In this document: positions 1-13,565 of the stretch, one piece after another
Position numbering within the stretch: position 1 is the stretch's first letter
Layout of the letters: each line of letters opens with the position of its first letter
Assembly (NCBI GenBank): GCA_038030265.1
Contig: CM075942.1
Location: forward strand, 47,954,751-48,018,750
Length of the DNA: 64,000 nucleotides
Direction: 5' to 3'
DNA from: Corythucha ciliata
Lineage: Eukaryota > Arthropoda > Insecta > Hemiptera > Tingidae
The notes under the pieces: model-generated
What the model was told of the DNA's origin: nothing
The model's database searches: none
Seen by the model: only the letters and a program-made list of their open reading frames with translations
Translations under genes and position numbers: made by a program

Positions 1-102
1 GTGGACCTTTCTGGGGTTGAAACCTTCGACATTCTGACGATATTTTGGAAAACTTTAATTCTAATTGAAAAAACAAAATAATAATAATGCACTGGGAACA
101 AG

Positions 103-1954
103 TCAATTCTGAACGATCTTTTTATCACGGTCGTAAATGTATCGCTTGAATCGTAGAATAACTTCAACTTTGATTCGAGACGACGGCCCTGTTTCTTCAT
201 TGTTTGACTCTTTTTTATCGGGCTTTTTAAGAATAGCTTTGGTGTTTTCTTTAAGCCCTTCGGGTATGGCGACTTTAACTTTTCCAGTCTGTCCAAAACT
301 ACTTTCAATTACGCCCCTCTCCCCAGTCGTTAGCTCCACTTTAAGACCGACGAAAGGCTGCATTTTGGTCTCTTTTTTAAAGAGTAAATTAACGATGACT
401 TCGCGATCGTTACTGACCCGTTGAACGACTCCTCGTTTTTCTTTTAGTTTGTAGATTTTCAACCGTGGAAGTAAATTATCCTTGTAGTTAGCGTCGACCG
501 AGTTGTAGATCAGTGGGCCGTAAAAGGCGACGCGACAGACGTTGGAGTCTATTTGAGTGGACAGATTAGAGCCGATGACTAGGCTGGATGGAGGGGCTTG
601 AAGGCATTTTTCGAATTCGAGCAAAGCGAAAACTTTGCCAACATTTACGACATCCTCCTGGTATTCTTCGAGATACAAAAAATTGTCCTCTGGATCGAAT
701 TCCTCATGTCCCTCGCTTCTAAAAAGTGTCAACTTAGCGATGACAGTGATGTGACCCACGGTGACGTGAAATTTCATGTTTGACGTCACTTTAAGCTTAA
801 AGTGTCTCACTTTGCTGAAGGCGATTATAGCGGCTTGAATTGTTGGGATGCAACCGGGCGAACACGCGTATCCGCGTTCCATCATTTTCGGATCAAACTG
901 TATTACACAAACACCCAAGCGGTCACCGCTGTGAGCTTCGGACACTTCTCTCTTGAACATTTGCATTGTCTTGACCTTTTTGGTGATTTTAAGCTGGGGA
1001 ATTTCCACGTTCTGAAACAAGAAAACGTGGGTTTTGAGTGACTTTCCTCACTACAATCGAGACAATGGAAAAATGTCCTACATCATTGACACGGATTGAG
1101 CCCTCTAGAATCGTCCCAGTCAGGACAGTGCCCTTCCCTTTAACCATGAAGCAATGGTCGACGCTCATGATCATTTTATCAGATTTCAACCTCTCTGGAA
1201 TCACCGTGATGTCTCGAAGTTTTTCAATCACTCGTTCGACACCTGTAAACCAATTTTCCAGTGAACAATTTGTGGTGTCTGATGGTGAAAAGTACTGTTT
1301 CTACCGTTGTGAGGTGTCGTATTTTGTTCAAGTGCTGCTGCTGCTATAATGGGGGCATCTTTGAAAATGGTTTGGGCCAGAGTTAGCTGCATTTTCCTTT
1401 TCACCTAATAAGCGAAGGTTATTTTGTAACGCTAGGGCAAAACGGACACATTTCAGGTACTTTATCGATGAATGATTCTCGTTTAGCCTCAGGAATCACG
1501 TCTATTTTATTCAACACAACCAGCATTTTCTTCCGCAGTATTTCGGCAATTACCAAGCACTCAGCCGTCTGTGTTTGAACTCCTTTGTTGACATCAATGA
1601 CAAGAATGACTATGTCGATAATTTGCGCCCCTAAACAAACCGGTGTTTCGAAAATACCAACCATAAATTCGTGTTTCTTGTACAAGTCTTACCTCCGAGG
1701 ACTGTCTTAATCAACGAAGCATGACCAGGACAGTCGACTAGCGTGAATTGAACTTCCCTGTGGCCACTAGCCTGGAGTTCGGGTGAAGCGGGTGTCACGA
1801 ATGAGCTGAACCCCAAGTCGAGGGTGATGCCCCTTTCTTGAGATTGAGGGTTTTTGTCGAAACAGGCCGTACTCGTCGTGGTGCTGAGAGCTTTCGCCAA
1901 AGTGGTTTTGCCACTGTCCACATGGCCTAAAAGCCCTACGTTGATGTTGATCAT
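103..1954 (-). CDS. EEFSEC: Selenocysteine-specific elongation factor (eEFSec), complete, five exons
   Basis: Exons in coding order are 1954-1693, 1630-1461, 1404-1305, 1242-1082 and 1011-103. All four introns (62, 56, 62 and 70 bp) have GT-AG ends and the joined frame is open for 533 codons plus stop. The GTPase domain shows G1 GHVDSGKT (residues 10-17), switch RGITLD (41-46), G3 DCPGH (74-78) and G4 NKID (128-131). Then come the MSVDHCF and KGTVLTGTI block of domain II, domain III, and a C-terminal domain ending in FKRYIYDRDKKIVQN, the part that in this family binds the SECIS-binding complex. Family role: a cytosolic GTPase that delivers Sec-tRNA to UGA codons. The length is somewhat under the roughly 600 aa of the human protein, mainly through a shorter domain II-III insert and linker. 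At G5, human-like VAAK is replaced by AAAL. The start is the first ATG, directly before the conserved NVGLLGH strand. No canonical AATAAA is visible just downstream. Confidence 0.96.
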
Positions 1955-3369
1955 TTCAGGGTAATGTCATGTCATGCTGCTGAATCCGACAAGTTGACAG
2001 ATGTAAACATGCTGAGTTAGAAGGGGGTGGGGGTCAAATAATAAAACCTCCATGGTTGCAACCTTCTAGCAGATTCCCCCCTCCATCCATTTGCCAGTTG
2101 ATTCTCCGATACACGACGATAACGAAACTGGTTTTTAGCGTGCGCTCATATTTTCCTTTATATCGGTGTTTTTAAAACAAGATGAGTTCGCGTTCTTGTT
2201 GATTTTACTCGCGATTTATTGTTTCCACCAAAAAGTCAGTGGACGAAGTGTCGCCAGTTGAAATCTGTAGCAAGGTGGTCACCGTTTGCGGGGGAGTGAT
2301 TGATGTCGCGGTACGGCTGAAAACGTTTGAAGACCCTGGAGCTGTCTTCAATTAATTTACTGGTAAAAATTCATTGCTAATTAGGTAACTTTATTTTCGT
2401 CTTTGTCAATTGTCTTCGACTCATTGAGTTGTCACAAGCGCCGTGACCTCTGAAGGTGGAAAGGGCGTACACCAAAATTTCCCCCAAATCTTAGTTAGTC
2501 ATAGTGTTGCAACGGATGAGCTTGTTTCTCAATCTTAATAGCTTTGTCGCTGATAAAAGTATGAATTGAGCAGGATGTGATTAATATCTCGGCGACATCT
2601 TTCAGACGTTTATTCGATTTACTAAAGCCCGGCTTAATTAAACTATCAAGATTACGTCAACTTTTAAACGCCTCCGTCTTTGAGTCCTCAGCTCTAAATT
2701 TAAACATTGTGCTGTGCAATGACGCTTTCAATGATCCGTGAATGTCAACCGTTCTGTGGGTGACGAGCTTACATTTATGCATATTTCATGAACGTATGGT
2801 AAAGGCATTGTTACCATAAGTGGGGGTGGGCACATTAGGGTAGGCGTAGGTACATCGTGCGATTTAGACGTTCGGACCTCGTTTTCTGTCATTTTATTCC
2901 TGCACAAATACTGATTCCTGTCGATTAAATCTTCCTCATTCAGCCAAGGAACAAACGTTGTCTCAAAAACTGGGTATTTCATCGCGCTATAATTTGTTAT
3001 GAGCTCGTTCGGTCAGAAACTTTGCACAGTCATTCCCAAAAACCGCCGTGTGTTTCATCTCCGGACGCCATTCATCCATTCGTAAGGAGTGACATTGTCT
3101 GGTTTGGGGTCTGAAGCACTAGCGTAACTAGAAAGGTGCCCCCCTCCCTCTGGGTACCGTTGCGGGTCCAGGAGGAAAGCTTCGACAACAGTGTTTTTCT
3201 TTTTTAAGGTAGTTTTGAAAACCAGCCTAACGATAAGAACAAGACAGCGGTTTCACTCAACCGAACCACTCCCTCACACAGACGTGCCTCAATTTCACTT
3301 AGAAAACCCCTGAAAACTCGTCCCCAAAATTCAGAGCACTCGGCCGACAAACCAGACATTTTTGCTCAC
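1955..3369. other. Upstream flank of eEFSec, no gene seen
   Basis: This should contain the eEFSec 5' UTR and promoter, reading leftwards. No extended coding frame, tRNA or clear repeat was recognised. The short frames have no family resemblance and lie in ordinary AT-leaning sequence. Confidence 0.5.
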
Positions 3370-4310
3370 TGTCTGATTCAAAACTAATAAGGCCCGTTAG
3401 GCACTTTCAAAAAACTAATTTCGCAGTTTTGGTAGTTTCAAAACCAAATGTTGCTCTTTAAAACCCAAATTTTGTGGATTCGGCTTGTTCAAATGCTAAT
3501 TTCAAGGTTTTTGCACTTTCGAAAACCAAAATTCGGGGGTTTGGCTCTTCGAAACCCTAATTTCGTGGATGTGGAAAGCTTCGTCATTCAAACCCCAAAT
3601 TAGGATTTAAGAAAGATCTTTCTAAAATCAGTTTCCCAGGTTTGGTTAATTAATCAAACTAATTTGGGCCTTCCAAACCCAAATTTTGCATTTTTTAAAA
3701 CTCCAAATGTTGCAACATGAAAACTAAATTTTGGGGATTCGTTCGTTTAAATCCCAATTTTAGGGGTTTTTTTATCTATAAAAAACAAAATTTCGTGGGC
3801 TTGGCTGTTTTAAAATTAAATTTTGCGGATTTGGCTAGTTCCAACCCTGAATTCGGGGATTTATGCTTTAAAAAAAAACCCTGATTTCATGGCTTTAGCT
3901 TTTTCTAAAATCAATTTCGCAGCTAGTTTGGAAAACTATAGTGGCTCTTTCAATAACCAAATTCACGGATTTGGGTCGTTTGAAAACTAATTTTCTAGTT
4001 TTTTTGTTTTGTTTTTTGTTTTTTTTTGTTTTTGCTCTTAAACCCCTCAATTTCGTGGATTCTCGCTCTTTCAAAGCCATGGTCTGCATAATTGTCACAT
4101 TCAAACTGCAATTCAGCGGACTTTCGTTCTTTCAAAACCCGCCTATTTGGCTCCTTCAAACACCATTTCAGGGTATTTTCGCTTTATAAAAAGCCAAATT
4201 TCATGGTTTCAGCTCTTTCTAAAGTTCATAATTTGGTAATTGAGTCAACGATTGCTCAAAACCACCAATTTGTTTAAACAGTGGCTGTGGTTTCGGTCTT
4301 TCAGACCATT
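3370..4310 (-). repeat. Degenerate ~30-bp tandem array, family A, reverse orientation
   Basis: About 30 diverged units contain the pattern TTCAAAACC..AATTTCG(T/C)GGATTTGGCTC. This is the reverse complement of the array units at 5140, 13040 and 17825. Unit length varies roughly from 28 to 38 bp. There is no open frame of interest. Confidence 0.75.
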
Positions 4311-4501
4311 CGCGAGCTGGTTGCTTCTCGCTTGCTTGAAACCTCTACTCCACGGTGGTTTTGAAAATCGTTCACCCAATTATCGATTTCTGGTCGCGCG
4401 CATAACTTTCTAAAGATCAGTTTTGCACGTGTAAAGCATTCGAAGAACTAATGTAGCTCGTCCATAACTCAAATTTCGTGATTTCGGCTTCATCGAACCA
4501 C

Positions 4502-4919
4502 AATGGGGAACTTGCACATTTTTCAAGCACTGGTGTTTATTGAAGAGGGCTCTTCCACAATGCTATTGCTCACATTAAATATTGAAATCAATCAAGAATT
4601 TTTAAAAATTTAGAGTGGGGATTTGATAACGTCAAACCCTATTTAATGAAATGGTTGGTGTGAGGAAGAGGGTGGTACGACGCATTTTCAGGGGGAAAAT
4701 TTTTGTTGTAAACAAATATGTTACCCTAATCACATGCTTCAAAATTAGGGATTGACGTAATTTCCCCTCGTACCATCTATCCCCTCTTGAACTTTGAAAT
4801 TTATTTAACAATCACCAAAAAAATGCACCAATGCAACTACCATTGATATCCTTCTGTCCATGTTCCAATTCACCAGTATACTTTTCTCCCAAATCGGACA
4901 TTCATGCAAGTTCCCCATT
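4502..4919. mobile_element. MITE-like element with 15-bp terminal inverted repeats, copy 1
   Basis: The ends are AATGGGGAACTTGCA and its exact reverse complement. The interior matches a second copy at 62380-62821 over most of its length with indels. It has no coding capacity and looks like a non-autonomous DNA transposon. Family unknown. Confidence 0.75.
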
Positions 4920-5139
4920 TAGCCGCGGATTTAATCCGCGCTTCCATAATCGTCATTGGAGAAGCAAACCCTCAAAACTAGTCCGGAGAGAAATTCACCG
5001 CGACGAAGACATGATATTTATGTTTGGAAGTGGTGTAAAAGTGGTACTTTTGAAGAACCATGATAGAAAAAATTGGTTTTTGAAGAGTCGAACTCAAAAA
5101 ACTGATGTTTTGAGTGTGCCAATTCCCTCAGAATTGATT

Positions 5140-5570
5140 TTCTGAAAGATCCAAACCCGCGAAAGCAACCCGGAAGAATCAAATCAATGGAATTTCATTC
5201 TTCTTTTGAACAGGCTGGCCCGCGAAATTGGTTTCGTGAAACACCGGCGCCGGCGGGATAAACGAACCCGCAAAATTGGCCCGCGTTCGCTCGAGGATCG
5301 CTTCATGCGAAATTTTGTTCTTCACGGGTGCCGGACCCGTGAATGAAACTGGTTTTGAATGAAGCAGCTCCGCGAAATTTCATGTTTGATGCTATGATTG
5401 AAATTTCATGAAGAAGCCTAACCTGCAAAATTGGCTCTTTGTTTGGGTCAAACCGACGAAATTGTTTCTTTGGGCGAGCCCATCCCCGTGAAATTGGTTT
5501 TTGATGGGACAACTGTGCGAATTTTTTCAAGCCAGACCCTTGACATTGCTCTTTAAAATGAGCTAACACA
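5140..5570 (+). repeat. Degenerate ~30-bp tandem array, family A, forward
   Basis: Recurring units of the form CCCGCGAAATTGGTTTTTGA followed by a spacer ending in AGCC or similar, with heavy divergence between units. Confidence 0.7.
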
Positions 5571-8500
5571 TATTGATGATGTTTTAATTTTAGGGCTTAG
5601 GCTTCTATCTTCTTCTACTTCTTCTTCTTAAAACTTAGGCCCGATGTCACCGACTTCTTAAACCACGATCAACAACTAATCACAATTACAATGTAAACAC
5701 CATAGAATAATAACTATACTGTCGTAAAGAAGGGAAACTTCGCTAAATTTTCGAAGCCAAGGGAAGGTAGCTTCTCGGGGGAAATGGGAAGGTTAGTTTC
5801 ACTTCCCCCTTCCTTCTTCATCCAAATTTTGTTTCCATGGTACTTTTGTTTAATTTTCACTCCTCTCCTCCTCTGGTTTTTTTTTTGGCGCGAAGCTCCA
5901 AGTTCAAAAATAAAAAAGGCAGGAAGTCAAACTGAGTTAATTTATTTTATTTTCTTCGTTGATACTTCAAGTGGTTTTCAGGGTACATCGATCAAGTTTG
6001 AATGGTTTATGAAAGAGGAATACTTCATGAAGCATAATAGGATGTGAGAACATGAGAATCCGTATACAAATTACAGAATATTAGGTGGAAGAATTCGGTT
6101 CACAAGTAGTAATAGGTTGTGGTATATTGCAGCAAAGTGAGTAAAATTGTGTTGTTTGTATAGCTCGCACAGTAATATAACTCTGAATAACTATTGACAG
6201 TTCAGTATGAGTATCTAAAACTACCTAACGACTTGATTGCATATTTACAGGAGGAAAATTATATTTTTCATGGTGCCTCTCATTCTTTTAAAACCTGGCT
6301 TGAGTCAGACCTATACCTATTATGTCGAATTCCCCACCAGGGAATGAGTAAGACTTGAGATTGCCCAGAAAATAAAACAGAAATATTGTGGATTTAACAT
6401 TAACCTGTCCTATAATACGAAGCTTGCGACAACCCCACCCCTTTCTCATTCACCAGAAAAATAGGCTTTCAAGAAAATATACATAGTAGATTCATATTAA
6501 ATTATAATACGCTTGTCAGTGAATTGCTTTGTGCGATTCTTACCACCCCGATCTGGTATTTCCTCTAGTCGAAGGGACGAGTCATGAATGAACCTCTCTG
6601 TACAAAGAGGAAAGTTGGACATGAGCTTGGACCTCTAGTATAATCTTCTGTCTATTTTATTTAAGACTACTGAGTTTATAATTGGAGAAGTACTTAGAGG
6701 GTTTTCAAGAGAATTAACAATGGACATTGCAACGATCTCAAGAAGAACGTCTCAAGAACAACAGAACAGCTCTGAGAAAGGGGTGAAAATACGTCAGTTT
6801 GAGGGGGGATTACGAATCACGGCTTTCTTTATTCAATATTTTACAAAATTATAGGTCGCCTTGTTATGAGGTTCCGGAGGAAACAATTAAGTGCGATCTG
6901 GAGGTGAGGTTTACGTACATAACATGGTATTTTGGTTCCCGGAGGCGGACTGTTGGTTTTTCAATTTAAGAGAGGCTTTCGAATTTTTGAGAGATCCCCC
7001 GGGGCCGGCGCAATCTTAAGAATATTATGCGCACAGCTGGTCTGGTAAACGCCCAACGTAATCTGCTCCAGCCCCCCCCCCCCAAGAAAAATTAAATAAA
7101 TACAAATAATTGTTAAGGACTCCCCTCACCGTTTACACTCTTCGGTTACCCCTCTCCCTACCTCTCACCGACGAATTCCCTACCAATTTAGCCCAGTTCC
7201 ACTCGAAATCTGCCTTTGTTTTGCTCAGAACAATAATTTCAGACCACAGTGAAAAACCTGATGAATTAAAATTCATTGAGCAATCATATTGGTCAGTTAC
7301 CCAGAGCCAAACTTACGCGTTTTTTTTCTCAACTTTTTAGTGAAAAGGAGTTTCAACATTTGAATCTTGCTAGTTGCTTGTACTTTGGGCAATTAGAAAG
7401 ACGAACCGATTAATTGGCTGATTCATCAGTGGATGAAGTCGATGGCTGAGAAGAATCACGTGAATTTAATGAGGAAAGGAGGGAACTGAGGACACCAAAA
7501 GTATAGCCAGATATAGGCAAAAGAAAGAGGATTGCTCGCACAAGCAGAAGTGATGGCGTATATGATGGTAACTTAGATAGCAATTAGCGCCCAATCATAG
7601 AGCTTGGAGTAGAAGTGGGATGAATCGCATAATAAATTTTTGGACGCACTGTAAAGGAAGACTATTCCTCCGTAATTTACAAACAGGCGTCCCTGAGGAA
7701 GCAATGAATTTTGAATTGATGGTCTGAAGGAGAAGGTGATACAGGAGGAAGACCCCGTGGTTCACCTCAGTGGACGTGGGTTGATGACGACTAATACTAG
7801 CGCTGAAACTACTTAAAGTAGAGCTTAAAGTATAGGAATAACGTTGTCCCCAATTAGCCTTATTTTCCGTTTTGGTCTGGATTAAGCGGGGGATTGGCCG
7901 ACCACGAGAAGGCGCGAATTTGTAGCGATTTTCATTTCCACAAAAATCCTAGGGGCGCCAAAATCCAACTTTAAAGATTATTATTTACCACTGTATGCCA
8001 CGGGCGGGCCATTTAGGAAGGCTCAGCTGAGTCAGCGGGCCACTTTTTGGCCCGCGAGCTCTCGGTTGGGCCTACGGTGGCCTACGCCTTGGCGTCCTCT
8101 ATTTGGCCGCGTATACAATATTTGGTGCTTAACTCCACTTCCCCTTTTTTGTAGCTCCTTGATGAGACCGTGCATTTACCAAATTTATATTGATTCGCAT
8201 AGGCAACATTGTGAGACAACAAAAAGAGATAATGACTACGTACTGTCCATTATAGCTACAAACCATAGGATACTAAATTCACTATGTTCCCGAAATGTAA
8301 TCCTTTGAAAGCAGGTCGTAGAAGGTCGATCGAAGAAAGTTCGTAACCTCAAATCCTTTTTCAATCAAGTGTGGCGATAATTAAGACGGAAAACATTGTA
8401 AACTCCTTAAAAACTGCAAAAACACCATTATTTAGCCCATACGTTGGTGGTAAGAGTAGGGCTCTTTTCCGCCATTGCGCCTCGACGCTAGCGCTACAAG

Positions 8501-10451
8501 TGATAATCTGAATCGCCAATAGTTGGAAATTCTTGATCAAGTGCGCTGCTGTCGTGTGAGATCTTTTTGAACTAAACATCCACATTATCACTAGAGAAAA
8601 CTGGGAGGGGTTAATTCTGAACTCATCTGTCAAGAGTCAAGAGTAAATCGTTTTGTTTGTTGTCATTGTGTGCGACTAACATTGCGAATTACACTTTTCC
8701 TATTCATGATTTCATGCCCGCGAAAGCCCAACACAGAAAGACAAAATATGGACAAAACTAAACTAAACAATAGGTTAAACATCAGCTATGTTAGAAACGT
8801 CAGGTTATAGCTCTCTTTGATCAAAATTAAGTACTAGGCGTGTAAAACTCCCGAGTTGGCTTCGTTAAAAATTTTGAACATAATTTTGACCTTAACGTTT
8901 CCAATTCGCGCCGCTAGACTTTGTGCTTATTTTTTATTCAAAAACTTATTCGTGTAAAAGGGGCTTTCCAATTATTGTGGAATGGCCATCTTCAGCGATT
9001 CTCGTGTACTGCCCCCCCCCCCCTGGCAATTTCGTGGCTGTAATAATATCAGCAGCATTTTAAAATTTCATGACTATTTAGCCTGAAAGTAATGTTACAA
9101 TGGATGCTGTGAAATGTGTCTTTTAGCTCTTACACGTGCCTGTAATCCTCAGACACACACGTTTTACCATCTGAGCCTGGGGTTGGTAGCTCTAAAATGG
9201 AAAGTTCAATTCCTGGAACTGACTTTCGACTCTGTGACACCAAAACTGAATCTTTTAGCCGATAAATCGGATTGGTTGACGGAAATCCCTGCAATTACAC
9301 CCCTTCAGAATTGCTTGTAGGCCCATCTATGGATTCTGCTAGAATCATCTGGTTAACGCATAATTAAAAATAAATAGATTTCCAGGTATTAGGTTTCAAC
9401 ATAATGCATGAAATGGATGAAAATAAATTATCCGTACAATGGTTCCACTCCTCAGCCACTAACAAATAAAATGAGCCGTCAAATTGAAAAAATTAAGTCG
9501 ATTTTCTCTGCTAGTTGCTGTGTGATGAAGATAAAACGGTTTCAAAATAATTAATAATTGGATGGGAAATTCCTAAGACAGCCATGAGTCCAGAGAAATT
9601 CCACCTATTTAGTAACGGAATGCATTCTTCGGCAACATTTCATGCACTATCAATTTATTATACGCATTTTTCAATTTTTAATGTTCAACAAAAAGCTTCT
9701 ATTTTTTTATTGGCGTACGTTTTAGATGCACAGGATGACGTTTTCGATTCCCGTTTTCGATAAAGTCAAAAACGCCCTGGCTCAAAGCTGTTTAGTAAAA
9801 TGTCACGCTGTAGCTGCTTATGCCTTTGAATGCCGCTTCTCCGAAAGCTATTTTTGTTTGGGAATCAGTGAGGGGACGGCATTTTGATTGATTCGTAAAT
9901 CCGTACAACCCCTCTGTCATAACCCTCTTCCAACTGAAATGGCGTTCTTATTTTATTCCTGTGGGGGCAAGTTTTTATATGTTAAGCTAGTTTCATACTG
10001 CGATCTTCTTAATTTCCTTTTTTTATTAGTCTTGCAAAGCGTAGAAAGCATTGGATTGTGTGAAAGTGCCCCCCCCCCCGGCACTCCCAAAGGAAGAAAT
10101 ATTTTAATTTGGTAGGACAAGATTGCATTCCATTACCCAACTGCTAAGCAAATCACCCGGGTGACATAAAGACCAGGTTGTTATCCGGATTTTATTGGAA
10201 AGTTGATATTGTGCGGCTGTACGAAAAAATAATTGCGTTCTCGAACGCAAGACGAAAGTCGTTTTAATGGTGGGGGGGAGAGGAAAAAGGGGGAAAACAT
10301 CGCGACAGGTAAATTAGTAAGTTTAGGCTCTGAGACCTTTCGGAAATGGATGAGGAGAGGTTTGGGGAGACTCGCACACTTGCTCTCCGCGAGTTGTCTT
10401 GATTCCCGCCGTTTCCCGTCCGTCCAGTCATGTGAATCAGGTGGCGTTGGA

Positions 10452-10504
10452 ATGGTCACTTCGTGGATTTATAATGAACCGAAACTGGAGGATAGCACTC
10501 CAAG
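10452..10504 (+). CDS. Tentative first coding exon of WDR47
   Basis: An ATG opens 17 codons plus two bases (MVTSWIYNEPKLEDSTPR after joining), ending at a donor-like CAAG/GTAGGC. It sits at the edge of a CpG-richer 280-bp patch, unlike its surroundings. Joining it to the acceptor at 19725 keeps the WDR47 frame, reading LKVRYL before the usual MPSARL start. Phase agreement alone has a one-in-three chance, and WDR47 relatives do not need this extension, so the call is weak. Confidence 0.22.
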
Positions 10505-12233
10505 GTAGGCGTTTTTTCTCGATATTTTGAACAGTTTTCTGAATTTTGTGTGTGTATGAGAGTTCGTTTGAGCTTGCTCTTTCTTGAAATGTTTAATGAT
10601 ACACTCGTTTTCTGGTGACAATCTCTCGGTATTTACGAATATGCTCCCCACTGCTCACTCACGATACTATTTGTGTTAATTGCGCATCAACTGCTAATAA
10701 TTAATGTTTTTGATGAAAATTACTATTTTCTAAGAGAATCCTTAATAAAAGCGTCGTCAAATTTTTTGGAGAATGCCCCTATGTCAAACTCTCATTCCCA
10801 GTCGAAACAATGACGTTTTCCCACTCGTTCGCTAGTTTTTTTCATAATTCGTATAATTCTATTTGATGGATGGGAAATAAAATACGCAGCAAAACTTGAA
10901 ACTCGGTGAGAGCTTTCACATCTTCCCCATCCCCAACGTCGGGTCTTTGCCGAAGGAAACTGCCTTCCACCCCCACCGAAGCGCCTGATTCTTTACTTTT
11001 CCGGTTGATTCTTCCTTTTTTCGCGTCATAAACTAGATCAGTGTGCGTTGACATTGATTTAATCTACGGAAATGTTATTACAACCGCTCCCAGGGTGGGA
11101 GTTGTTTAATTTCCTCATTTGTATTTATTTACCTCCCATTCGTGGCATTTAAAATTTAAGAATTCATAACAGTTTTTTCATAACTTGAGCTCTTTTGACT
11201 TTGACAGCCTCTGAAATCCTAGAGGTACCCCATGCAAATTCCTCAAAACGTTCCTGTTTCTGACCTTTTTTTTATTTATTTTTCCACGCGTGCCTCAAGA
11301 AGACAGAAAACTTGTTTCACAAGAGAAAAAAGTTGACTTGTTTATCCAACCGAAATATTACTTTAAATTATTTTGCTGATTTCCTTTACTTAAAACACAG
11401 GTTTCGTCCCCCAGCCCCCTCATCAAAACAATCTTTTGGGTTCATTTTCATATTCTACGGCTTCTCGCCTCAAAATCGATGTCAAGGGGGGGAGGGTACA
11501 GAAGGGAAAGCGTATGATCGAAAGCCATCAGAAAATATGTCTCTAACATATTATCCGTGTTATTGATGCCGAAAAAATTAAAAAATGTGCGATTCCTTGG
11601 ATTATTTCATGCTGTATGTCTTTATACAAAGGCCAGAGAAAGTATGCAGGTAATTTTAGCATTTTCCTTCTTTAAAGACATGAACTCGCGCGTTGTACAC
11701 GCTTCATTTATTATTTGATTTAATTATTAATTTTTTGAAATGAGGGACGTTATTACGGAGAAACGAAAGCTTCTGTACGTTTCTCTCAATTAAATCATCG
11801 CCATTCTTCTTCGTTAGTTTTCCAGGGATGATTTAGTTCACATTGTCTTGGATTCTTAAATTCAAGCTCTAAATCCGGGTTTCCACTTGTCTCACAACGC
11901 GTATCTAATCGATTTCAGGATTTTTTTCAAAAAATAAAAAGTTAATTTTCCCTCAGAAGAGTTTACGATGTGTGCAGTGGCGCTCATAAGGGTCAATGTT
12001 GTGTCGTCTGCCGGCTGTGTAAGCACTCTTCTGGCCAACTTGAAAGAGGACGTGCTAAGCACTCGCCGTTGTGGGGAGTGACACCCATTTAATAGCAGAT
12101 TTTTCTTCTGATTTGATTGACTAGCCCATTTCTTCCTTTGAAGGGAAATCTTTTCAGCTCTTAACTCATTAAAATGCGCATGGCTCGGAGTCGGAGAAGA
12201 CAAAGCGAGAAATGTTTACGGAGCCTGATATTC

Positions 12234-12252
12234 GTATATATATATATATATA
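12234..12252. repeat. TA microsatellite
   Basis: About nine TA dinucleotides in a row. Confidence 0.9.
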
Positions 12253-13039
12253 AAGAGTTGGGAACTTTTATTTATAAAGCGTAAAAAATATACCGTAGGA
12301 CCGAACCGGTTGTTCTTAAGAAAGCTGGATTCGAACTTTTTATCACTCGGAGTTATTTCAAGTCAAGGGGCTTCCCCCTTCCTCGCCATTTTGGAGGAGG
12401 GGGTTCTTGGAGGATTTGTGGTTTTAACGCTTTGCCTGTACATGCATATTCGTTATTGGACAGCTTGTGGTGTTGTTTAGATACTAAAAGTGCCCGAATC
12501 ACTCGGTGGTAAACTAGTAACTTGAACAGTTCCGCTGCGGATGCTGTTTATCGGAAAGAGTGGCGTTTCATTTATGCGTGTTATAGAAGAGTTCGTAAAC
12601 TCAGGAGAAAAAACCTGATAAATATGGAGCTCTTGTAAAATTTATACAATGTGAATGTGTGTGTTCTGACCCTGCTGTCCTCTCACTGTAAATCGCTCTT
12701 TTCGACCTTTTTGCGGGCTAAAATATTTTTATTTGGACGATATCTTCTAAACTATATCTGCTTAAAAAGACCCCATCCTCACAGCGATGGCCCTCTCAAA
12801 ATATTTTCCCAACATAATGAGACAAATCAGCCCACCATTCGGTCTGGCAATCACAAGAGTGCCATCGACCTGTGAAAGCGGAGGGGAGGTGGATGGGGTA
12901 GCCTTGTCATACGATGACAAATGAGGTTTTTGGATCATGAATGACCAATTTTTTACTTTGTTCTTTTCAGACAGTAAAAACCGCAAAATTATATTTTTAG
13001 AGCTGTCAAGTTTGTGGAATTGGTTGTCTGAATGAGTGA

Positions 13040-13565
13040 AGCGTGCGAAATTGGTATTTGGAAAGAGCCAAATCATGTGAAATTGATTTGATAAATCAAA
13101 CTCCCGAAAATTGGTTTTTGGAATAACCGAAACACCCCAAGAATATGTTGTTTAGACGAGCCAATCTCGCGATATTTGGTTACTTGAATGAAGGAACATC
13201 ACGATCTGAGGTTTTTAAAAAGTCAACTGAAATTGGGTTTTTGAAAGAGTCAAGTTCGCGGGATAGATTTGGAAACAGCCAGATCCATGAAATTTGTGTT
13301 TTTCACGCGCCAGGTTTGCGAAATTTTCAAAGAGGTTTTTCAAAGAGCCTCCCCGCAAAATAATTTTACAGAGGACAGAGGAGTGAAATCCGCCAAAATG
13401 AGATCTTGAATGAACAAAATCCGCGAAATTAATCTTCCAAAGGGCCTGACCCGTGAAATACATTTTTGTACGAGCCAAACCCGCAAAATTTGTTTTTTAA
13501 AAGTACAAATCCACGAATTAGTTATTAAGACGAGCGAGGATCGGAAAATTTCTTTTTCGGATGAG
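13040..13565 (+). repeat. Degenerate ~30-bp tandem array, family A, forward
   Basis: Units with a GCGAAATT-like core, a T-rich tract and GAGCCAAAC-like joins recur about every 30-36 bp. Frames here on both strands are repeat-driven. Confidence 0.75.

Larger units (their letters stand above)
5571..13039. other. Long gene-poor stretch
   Basis: No recognised gene. It includes single-ended MITE debris at 8936-8967 matching the right end of the 15213 and 17664 elements. C runs of 11-12 lie at 7072, 9012 and 10069, and a TA microsatellite at 12234. A CpG-richer patch at 10230-10510 is treated separately. Other frames look like chance openings in AT-rich DNA. Confidence 0.5.

Noticed and set aside
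3370..4310. CRISPR-like spacing of ~30-bp repeats
   Set aside because: The repeats are strongly diverged, have no unique equal-length spacers, and the DNA is clearly eukaryotic with spliced genes.
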